A stretch of DNA of 21,423 nucleotides. It comes from TMED69 sp036130055. Lineage in GTDB: Bacteria; Pseudomonadota; Gammaproteobacteria; Ga0077536. The notes below the pieces were generated by a model. The model did not search any database. It was not told the origin of the DNA and saw nothing but the letters and a program-made list of their open reading frames with translations. Position 1 is the first letter of the stretch. The number at the start of each line of letters is the position of its first letter. The translations under genes and the position numbers were made by a program. The stretch covers positions 1 through 21,423 of the forward strand of contig JAYYOR010000044.1 of NCBI GenBank assembly GCA_036130055.1, in the 5' to 3' direction. Shown piece after piece: positions 15,737-21,423 of this stretch.

Positions 15737-16194
15737 ATACTTCACTTAATAGCAACTTAACTATACAGAATTTAGAATTTTGGAAAAATGTTAAACTTTG
15801 GGCAGTTTCTTCGAAAAATACCTTTTTTTGTTTGATTGGTTGTTCAATCGGAGATTTAGGCACGATACTTTTTTTTCAATTAAATGGCATTTATTGGTCA
15901 ACGATGTTTATTATGGCCTTGGCTATTTTTAACGGACTGTTAACATCAATTGTTTTTGAGACTTTTATCCTTTCTTTTCAGATGGCCTTAAAAGAGGCTT
16001 TTAAATTAGCTATGAAAATGTCATTTTTGTCGATGCTAGCGATGGAAGTGGCGATGAATACAACTGATTTTCTTTTACTCGGCGGGGCTAAATTGAACTG
16101 GGAAGTTTTACCACTCATCCTGATGGCCGGTTTTATCACTCCTCTTCCCTATAATTACTATCAGCTAAAGGTGCACGGTAAGGCGTGTCATTAA
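15721..16194 (+). CDS. DUF4396-like integral membrane protein
   Basis: A small hydrophobic protein of up to 157 aa with about four membrane segments: FFCLIGCSIGDLGTILFF, MFIMALAIFNGLLTSIVF, MSFLSMLAMEVAMNTTDF and LPLILMAGFITPLP. The spacing, the GCSIGD motif in the first segment, an acidic MEVAMN-type motif in the third and the ending PYNYYQLKVHGKACH resemble DUF4396. Function unknown. The start is non-ATG: TTG at 15721, or TTG at 15733 whose bases overlap the TGA of the upstream flavin protein, implying translational coupling. The next gene, an SDR, starts 10 nt after the stop, so the three form one transcript. Confidence 0.7.
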   Translation: MVGALNTSLNSNLTIQNLEFWKNVKLWAVSSKNTFFCLIGCSIGDLGTILFFQLNGIYWSTMFIMALAIFNGLLTSIVFETFILSFQMALKEAFKLAMKMSFLSMLAMEVAMNTTDFLLLGGAKLNWEVLPLILMAGFITPLPYNYYQLKVHGKACH

Positions 16195-16203
16195 GGTGAA
16201 AAT

Positions 16204-16989
16204 TTGTTATCAATTAATCCAGATAAAAAAACAATTTTAATTACCGGAGGCAATAAAGGAATTGGCCTCGCGATAGCTGAAAAATTCGCGTCAGAGGGTT
16301 ACAACGTATTTATTTCCGCAAGAGATGAAGACACTCTCAAGCAAGTTGCCGCGACTTTAAGAAAAAAATATTCGGTATACGTGAATTATTTTAAATGCGA
16401 TGTTACTTCAGATTCTGAGATATCTTCTATGATAGCGAATATTGCTAGCCACTCTTCGATCGATGTTTTGGTTAATAATGCCGGCGTTCACGAGACCAAA
16501 TCTTTTATTGATTATGAATTTGATGATTTTAAACGAGTCATTGATACTAACTTATATAGTGTTTTCCGTATTTCGAAATTAGTTGTTGATATGATGGTTA
16601 AATCAAAAGGCGGTCGAATAATTAATATTGCTTCAACCGCAGGTAAGTGGGGTTCTAAAAACCAGTCTGCTTATAACGCCTCTAAACATGCTGTTGTGGG
16701 CCTGACTAAATGTATGGCGTTAGAGCTCGCAAATTACAAAATAAACGTTAATGCAATTTGCCCATGGATAGTGGACACCGAGATGGGTTCCAGGCTTCTA
16801 AAAGATCATGCCAAAATTAAAAAAGACAGTGTTGAAAATCTGTTGGAAACATTAAAAGCGAGCAACCCTTTGAGCAGACTAATAAAGCCTAGTGAGGTTG
16901 CTTCTCTTGCTTTTTATTTATCAACCGAACAAGCGGATGCGATAACTGGCCAATCTTGGACTGTGGACGGCGGATACACGATGATCTAG
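16204..16989 (+). CDS. Short-chain dehydrogenase/reductase (FabG-like)
   Basis: A complete classical SDR of 261 aa: TGGNKGIG (14-21), DVLVNNAG (to residue 94), catalytic Ser144 in NIASTAG, YNASK (Tyr157, Lys161), and ITGQSWTVDGGYTMI at the C-terminus. These are typical of FabG-like and 3-hydroxybutyrate-dehydrogenase-like oxidoreductases. The start is TTG at 16204, with AAGGTG 5 nt upstream. It follows the DUF4396 gene by 9 nt and runs tail-to-tail toward the cyclase gene, leaving only 18 bases between stops. Substrate unknown. Confidence 0.92.
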   Translation: MLSINPDKKTILITGGNKGIGLAIAEKFASEGYNVFISARDEDTLKQVAATLRKKYSVYVNYFKCDVTSDSEISSMIANIASHSSIDVLVNNAGVHETKSFIDYEFDDFKRVIDTNLYSVFRISKLVVDMMVKSKGGRIINIASTAGKWGSKNQSAYNASKHAVVGLTKCMALELANYKINVNAICPWIVDTEMGSRLLKDHAKIKKDSVENLLETLKASNPLSRLIKPSEVASLAFYLSTEQADAITGQSWTVDGGYTMI

Positions 16990-17007
16990 CCAGCAAACGA
17001 TTTATAG

Positions 17008-17787
17008 TTATGAGTTCAATATCGCTACCGCTCTAGTCCAACCAGCAGAAGCCCCTCTGATCTTTACGGGGAAGCAGCTTACTGTAAAACCCTTGCTAGG
17101 TAGAGCTTCAAGATTATGCAATTTTTCAAGATGGCAGTATCCGATCTCTTTACCTGCTTTATGGCCTTCCCAAATTAGTGAGTTATCACCAGTTTCTTCA
17201 AATTTTTCTTTTGTGTGAATAAATGGAGCATCCCAAGACCAGCCGTCAGTACCTGTTAGTCTTACACCTTGCTCCAAGAGATAAATAGTTGCATCTCTTC
17301 CCATCCCACAGCCACTCGCCACATAATCATCATGCCCATAGCGTTTTCCTGCTCTAGTGTTCACTAAAACAATTTCAAGATCCTGAAGTTCATGCTCAAT
17401 TCTGTCTAGTTCTTTTTTTACGTCGTCAGGGGTGACAACATAGCCGTTTTCAAACCGAGTGAAATCTAGTTTTATAGCTGGTTGAAAACACCACTCAAGA
17501 GGTACCTCATCGATCGTAATGGCCCTTTCCCCTTTGTTCATAGTTGAATGAAAATGATAAGGTGCATCTAAATGGGTGCCATTGTGAGTCATTAGATGTA
17601 TCCACTCAAGGGCCCAGCCCTCGCCATCCGGAAGGTCTTCTGTTTTTAGACCAGGGAAAAATTTAATTACATCTTCGGCTGAATCATTATGATTTAAATA
17701 ATCAATCCTCGGCGTGTATCCTGGCGGATCACTTATTACATCATTCTCAAGATGCATTGAAATATCAATAAAATTATGTTTTGTCAT
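17008..17787 (-). CDS. Cyclase-family (kynurenine-formamidase-like) metallohydrolase
   Basis: A 259-aa member of the cyclase superfamily (PF04199), metal-dependent hydrolases that include N-formylkynurenine formamidase and isatin hydrolase. The defining motif HNGTHLDAPYH places ligands His68, His72, Asp74 and His78. GTDGWSWDAPF later resembles the family's second conserved block. ATG at 17787 has AGAGGAT upstream. It is the last gene of the minus operon with the FAD and molybdopterin subunits: the natural end of the latter lies 20 nt before this start. A Mo hydroxylase adjoining an amide-ring hydrolase would suit hydroxylation and then opening of an N-heterocycle, which is inferred, not shown. 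The exact substrate is open. Confidence 0.88.
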   Translation of the reverse strand: MTKHNFIDISMHLENDVISDPPGYTPRIDYLNHNDSAEDVIKFFPGLKTEDLPDGEGWALEWIHLMTHNGTHLDAPYHFHSTMNKGERAITIDEVPLEWCFQPAIKLDFTRFENGYVVTPDDVKKELDRIEHELQDLEIVLVNTRAGKRYGHDDYVASGCGMGRDATIYLLEQGVRLTGTDGWSWDAPFIHTKEKFEETGDNSLIWEGHKAGKEIGYCHLEKLHNLEALPSKGFTVSCFPVKIRGASAGWTRAVAILNS

Positions 17788-17807
17788 TTTTGATCCTCTT
17801 AAATGAA

Positions 17808-17936
17808 TTATGCGGTATGGTTCTGGATGATTCTTCTTAAATTTTTAGGACTGAGATCACTAGACGTTATTTTTACGCCAATTGGTCTTAATGCATCTTC
17901 AACAGCTCCCATGATCGCTGTGCTAGTAGCGATGCA
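17808..17936 (-). pseudogene. C-terminal tail of the molybdopterin subunit, cut off by an in-frame TGA
   Basis: Immediately after the TGA at 17939-17937 the same frame continues for 42 codons to a TAA at 17810-17808. The translation begins CIATSTAIMGAVEDALRPIG and ends IIQNHTA. It lines up without gaps with the conserved region after the catalytic Glu in this family (pattern GEGGTIGAPAAIANAVADAL): the TGA falls where Gly is usual. A GGA to TGA change would suffice. The tail has no own start, so as written it is not translated unless the stop is read through. Confidence 0.75.
17914..17933. repeat. 6-bp perfect inverted repeat just 3' of the in-frame TGA
   Basis: ATCGCT (17914-17919) and AGCGAT (17928-17933) are perfect inverted copies around an 8-nt spacer. 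In the minus-strand message this forms a hairpin starting 3 nt after the TGA. Whether it matters for reading through the stop is unknown. Confidence 0.5.
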
Positions 17937-20693
17937 TCAATCTTCACCCCCTCCTTTTGCGCCCACTTCTGTGGCAGGGGACTTAGTTTCTAAATGATGA
18001 ATCTCAATGGTCGGTGTGGACCAGATGTTCGGAATTCCATATTCTTTTAGAGAACTTTGCAATGGTTTCCCTGCCGAATCATAGTCAAATTTTTCATATA
18101 AGGTGCCGCCAAGCTGCTGCATAATTCCACCTGTAATTTGACCTTTAAGAAGTAGTGGGTTAAGTATTTTTCCGTGATCTGCAACGATCCAAATTTTAAT
18201 TACTTCAACTCTGCCCGTATTAGGGTCAACTTCAACTAACGCACCTTCTGCCCCATTAGAATGAGCAGGATAAAACTGAGCTCTTCCAAGCTCATCTGCT
18301 TTCCAATTGACTTGTGGATGCCTGTAAGTGCCTAGGGCTTCGAGAGAAGGCTCGTCCGCTTTATCTAATAAAATTTCGGCCCCTGGATTGACGTAAACTG
18401 CATAAGATAAATCTTTGAATGTAATAGACTCTTTCGTGTTGGTGTTAGTTATTTTGCCGTTTTCTATGAGTAGGAATTGCTCATCACAATTTAGAAGGGC
18501 CGTCGAAGCTAGCTCGATTCTTTTCCTTATTTTCGTAGCTGCCTTGATAATTGCCCCTACGGCAAACATTGCTCCTCGAGAAGAAAAAGTGCCTGAACCC
18601 CAGGGCGTGACATTTGTATCCCCCCAGCTAACACTTACATTCTCTACTTTGCACCCTAGATACTCCGCTGCCACTTGCGCGTAAGCTGTTTCAATACCTT
18701 GGCCGATACTTTGTATGCCGGTTTGTACTTGTACGGAGCCGTCTGCGGCAACTCTGACGTTGACGGACTCGTAGTTTTGGAAAGCAGAGCTTGGGAAAGT
18801 AGCACCGGCTGGTTCTATATAAGGAATAAGACTGAAACCCAAGTATCTATTTTCACTTAATGCTTGCGACTGCTCCTGCCTAAGCGCTGAAACATTCATT
18901 TCTTTTTCCAATTTTTCTAGACACTCCCTTTGTGTGCCATTTTCTAATATTGGCCCTGTAACAATTTGATGAGGATAGGATTTAAGAAGGTTTTTCTTTC
19001 TTATTAATATTTGGTCCATTTCCAATTTGTCGGCGGCTAAATCTAGCGTTCTTTCAATTAGCATATTGGCTAGATCTTTACCAAAACCCCGATAGGCATT
19101 ATATGGGGCTTTGTTTGTTACAACACATCTAACCCTTGTTTTATAGTTTTCGCATTCATACGGTCCTAATGCAAAGGTACCACCATTTAACGGCATACCC
19201 AATCCACAAGCCCTCTCTGCCCCATCACAACCCATGTCTGCTATTATGTTTGTTTCAAGTGCCCTTAACTTTCCACTTTTATCGAAAGCCCCTTTAACCC
19301 TAGCTTTGTAGTCTCTTGCTCCGAATCCAGCGTGAATCCACTCTGCTCGCGTCTCATGCCATCTGACTGGTTTACCCAATATAATGCTGCCAAGAATTGG
19401 AAGGTATTCAGTGTCCATAGATAGTTTGCTACCAAATCCACCTCCTACATCCCCTGCAATTATCTGAATAGAATTCTCTCTGAGTCCAAACACCCTCGAT
19501 AAATAAATTCTAAATTGATGAGGAACCTGTGTTGATGCATGCACCACTAAACTTTTTTCAAAGTCATCAAAATCTGCTCTGACGGCTCTCGTTTCCATTG
19601 GCATAGCTCCAAATCTGTGGGAATCGATGGTTTCATCTATTATAAGGTCAGCAGAGGAAAATATATCGTCTGTTGGTCCGTTTTCAAATGAAAAATCAAC
19701 CTGAACGTTATCATTCCAAGCCCCGTAAAGCACCCCACTTCCCTGGGTTTGTAATGATTCGGTTGCATCAGTATTTACCGGTAGCTCTTCATATTCAATA
19801 GAAATTTCCTGAGCCGCATGATGAGCCTCTTCTTTGGTTCGTGCAATTAGCAAAACGACGGGTTCACCAATAAATACTACCTTATCGGTTGCAAGTGGAT
19901 ACCTGTTTGGTAACTTTAGGTCGAGCAAATCCATTGTAGGAGAAATAGGTTCCCAAAATTCTTTAGCCTCGTCACCGGTAATTACCAATTCAACACCAGA
20001 CTGTAACTTTGCATTCTTAGTGTCTATATTTTTTATAATAGCGTGGGCTTTTTCGGAACGAACAATATAAGCATAAAGGTCATCGTTTTTAAATGCTGTA
20101 TCAGTGAATTTACCTCTTCCCGCCATTAATCTTTCATCTTCGACACGAATCAGGGCTTGACCTATTTTTCCATTCGAATTCAATCCTTTGTTCTCAATTT
20201 CAACCAATGTTTTTTCTTTGCCTGCTGCGTTCATTAAAGCATGAATGATATTTTTATAACCCGTACATCGGCAAATGTTTCCGATTAAACCATCCTTAAT
20301 TTTAGCTTCGTCAAGATTATCTCCGAACTGCTTAAGTAGATTGCGAGCACTCATTATCATCCCAGCCGTGCAGTACCCGCATTGGAGGGCGTGGCAGGTG
20401 GTAAAGGAAGTCTTCAGTTTTTTTGAAATCGGATCGGATTTTAAACCAGCGACTGTAACTATTTCTGATTCGTTACAAGTTTTAGTGAGCTTTAGGCAAG
20501 ATTTAGTTAACAAACCGTCTACTTCTACCGTACATGCACCACATGCTCCTTCTTCACACCCTATTCTTACACTCTTATCACCCAGTTCTTTCAATGAGTC
20601 ACAAAGATAGGCAGCACTCTCAAACTTTTGTTTTATTTTTTTTCCATTTAGGGTGAAAGAGATAAACTCGTTCTTACTGGTTTTATTGAGCAT
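17937..20693 (-). CDS. Xanthine-oxidase-family molybdopterin subunit with fused N-terminal 2Fe-2S domains
   Basis: The catalytic subunit of a molybdenum hydroxylase, 918 aa to the first stop. The plant-type 2Fe-2S domain has Cys46, 51, 54 and 66; the second cluster uses CGYC (105-108) and CRC (141-143). The Mo-binding part shows GDVGGGFGSK (414-423), AYRGFGK (533-539) and QSIGQGIETA (661-670), ending at GAKGGGED. Glu917 corresponds to the family's catalytic Glu. AYRGFGK rather than AYRCSFR argues against CO dehydrogenase. 2Fe-2S and Mo domains in one chain resembles Desulfovibrio gigas aldehyde oxidoreductase, but here a separate FAD subunit gene lies upstream, its TAA overlapping this ATG by one base. 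The TGA truncates the family-length protein by 42 residues plus the stop position. Substrate: aldehyde or heteroaromatic, undetermined. Confidence 0.9.
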   Translation of the reverse strand: MLNKTSKNEFISFTLNGKKIKQKFESAAYLCDSLKELGDKSVRIGCEEGACGACTVEVDGLLTKSCLKLTKTCNESEIVTVAGLKSDPISKKLKTSFTTCHALQCGYCTAGMIMSARNLLKQFGDNLDEAKIKDGLIGNICRCTGYKNIIHALMNAAGKEKTLVEIENKGLNSNGKIGQALIRVEDERLMAGRGKFTDTAFKNDDLYAYIVRSEKAHAIIKNIDTKNAKLQSGVELVITGDEAKEFWEPISPTMDLLDLKLPNRYPLATDKVVFIGEPVVLLIARTKEEAHHAAQEISIEYEELPVNTDATESLQTQGSGVLYGAWNDNVQVDFSFENGPTDDIFSSADLIIDETIDSHRFGAMPMETRAVRADFDDFEKSLVVHASTQVPHQFRIYLSRVFGLRENSIQIIAGDVGGGFGSKLSMDTEYLPILGSIILGKPVRWHETRAEWIHAGFGARDYKARVKGAFDKSGKLRALETNIIADMGCDGAERACGLGMPLNGGTFALGPYECENYKTRVRCVVTNKAPYNAYRGFGKDLANMLIERTLDLAADKLEMDQILIRKKNLLKSYPHQIVTGPILENGTQRECLEKLEKEMNVSALRQEQSQALSENRYLGFSLIPYIEPAGATFPSSAFQNYESVNVRVAADGSVQVQTGIQSIGQGIETAYAQVAAEYLGCKVENVSVSWGDTNVTPWGSGTFSSRGAMFAVGAIIKAATKIRKRIELASTALLNCDEQFLLIENGKITNTNTKESITFKDLSYAVYVNPGAEILLDKADEPSLEALGTYRHPQVNWKADELGRAQFYPAHSNGAEGALVEVDPNTGRVEVIKIWIVADHGKILNPLLLKGQITGGIMQQLGGTLYEKFDYDSAGKPLQSSLKEYGIPNIWSTPTIEIHHLETKSPATEVGAKGGGED

Positions 20694-21423
20694 TATTTTA
20701 CCTTAGATGTTTTAGCGAGGAGACTTTTTAGAATATTAAGTCTATGTTCGAAGTCTGCATATTGGTTTTTCAATTTTTCGAGTTTTGCATTTTTAACCAA
20801 AGATATTGTGTTTTCCAGTAACTGTTCCTTATTTTCTATTTTAAATTTAAAAGGGCTTTCAAAAAGTCCCCCGATGCAACCGCTTAATGAGCCCTCGAGT
20901 TCAACTGTTGCAAGGTTTACTAGAGCTAGATCGTTTTTTTGTCGAGAGAATTCCTGGTAACTCGTGCTAACCCAGTTATCGATTGGAATATTTACAGATA
21001 AGAGAATGAAATCTTTTTTCTCGCTTAAAATCTTATCTCTATAAAAATTGTCTAAATAAACCTCTCTAACTTTTTCTGAATGATCAATTATTTTCACAGA
21101 CGCTGACAACGCAATTAGAGCGATAAGTAGGTTTGCTCTAGACTCTCCCCAACATAGATTTCCACCCAATGTTGCCGAATTTCTGATTTGACAGTCGCCT
21201 AGGTGTTCACAAGCTTCGATCAAAATGCCCGCTCGTTCCTTGATTTCCTTGTTTTCAATTAGCTGTGCTACCGAAGTCAAAGCTCCTATTGAAATTTTAT
21301 TATGGTCAAAATTAAGTTTGGGTTCAATTTCTGAGATATTTGATAATTCAATCAAGTTAATTTCTTTATTAAAGTATTTGCCTTGCCGGAGGTCGGGTAA
21401 TAATGCTTGGCCCCCGCTCAATA
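20693..21423 (-). CDS. FAD-binding (CoxM/XdhB-like) subunit of molybdenum hydroxylase, 5' end outside window
   Basis: The FAD subunit that passes electrons from the Mo/2Fe-2S chain to an acceptor. The frame is open to the window edge. It starts inside the family's LSGGQALLPDLRQG motif, normally near residue 30, so little but the N-terminus is missing. IRNSATLGGNLCWGES (the second FAD motif, iRNxaTiGGNl) is present, followed by a C-terminal domain with LSVNIP and a weak DxALV segment. The family's final residues appear intact, ending AKTSKVK. Its TAA overlaps the ATG of the molybdopterin subunit by one base (TAATG), the normal order for a FAD-then-Mo operon. Confidence 0.9.
   Translation of the reverse strand, partial: LSGGQALLPDLRQGKYFNKEINLIELSNISEIEPKLNFDHNKISIGALTSVAQLIENKEIKERAGILIEACEHLGDCQIRNSATLGGNLCWGESRANLLIALIALSASVKIIDHSEKVREVYLDNFYRDKILSEKKDFILLSVNIPIDNWVSTSYQEFSRQKNDLALVNLATVELEGSLSGCIGGLFESPFKFKIENKEQLLENTISLVKNAKLEKLKNQYADFEHRLNILKSLLAKTSKVK

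Noticed and set aside
17937..17939. A genetic code in which TGA means Gly
   Set aside because: Other genes here end naturally at TGA, including glnD (7226-7228), the SDR at 4640-4642 and the split-barrel gene at 15734-15736, so TGA is an ordinary stop.
17808..17939. Selenocysteine at the TGA
   Set aside because: Family position is Gly, the hairpin is too near the TGA for a normal bacterial SECIS, and the Se known in related Mo hydroxylases is a labile cofactor atom rather than Sec. Not excluded without selABC data.
17937..20693. Aerobic CO dehydrogenase large subunit
   Set aside because: The active-site loop reads AYRGFGK, not the AYRCSFR of true CoxL, and the 2Fe-2S domains are fused.
1..21423. 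Insertion sequences, phage genes, CRISPR arrays
   Set aside because: No transposase, integrase, terminal repeats or regularly spaced repeats were seen.

Overview
The window is 21.4 kb of compact, AT-rich bacterial DNA, dense with genes and free of mobile elements, tRNA/rRNA genes and CRISPR arrays. A complete GlnD (the PII uridylyltransferase, with nucleotidyltransferase, HD and two ACT domains), a cyclopropane-fatty-acid-synthase-like gene beside an NTF2-like gene, and many lipid/aromatic catabolic families (CaiB/BaiF CoA-transferase, SDRs, DUF1329, lipocalin, Mo hydroxylase) point to a Pseudomonadota genome. A low-GC, probably aquatic gammaproteobacterium is the best guess, but this is inference. 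Spacers are short, five tail-to-tail gene ends overlap or nearly touch, and several genes start at TTG or GTG.

Layout. 1-1262: the end of a CFA-synthase-like methyltransferase runs tail-to-tail into an NTF2-like gene. 1412-7600: an iron-type alcohol dehydrogenase/maleylacetate-reductase-like gene (-) diverges from a + operon of CoA-transferase, SDR and glnD; glnD abuts a second NTF2-like gene (-). 7680-9971: a nitrile-pathway-type amidase and an alpha/beta hydrolase (+), running into a minus pair of SDR and an unknown 98-aa protein. 10994-13761: an exported YdhR-like small protein, a tungsten-type aldehyde:ferredoxin oxidoreductase and a lipocalin (+), running into DUF1329 (-). 15137-16989: an FMN split-barrel protein, a DUF4396 membrane protein and an SDR (+). 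17008-21423: a minus operon of FAD subunit (cut by the window end), fused 2Fe-2S/molybdopterin subunit and cyclase-family amide hydrolase.

How it works together. The content reads as an accessory catabolic region: CoA-transferase, dehydrogenases, amidase, hydrolase and two pterin-metal oxidoreductases (AOR and Mo hydroxylase) would oxidise and open small organic, possibly N-containing, substrates. The exported or lipid-associated proteins (lipocalin, DUF1329, YdhR-like) suggest hydrophobic compounds. The substrates cannot be read from the sequence.

The most striking single observation is an in-frame TGA in the molybdopterin-subunit gene, two codons after the catalytic Glu. In-frame homology continues for 42 more codons to the natural stop. 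This is either a fresh nonsense mutation, a sequencing error, or a recoding/readthrough event; the first two are more likely.
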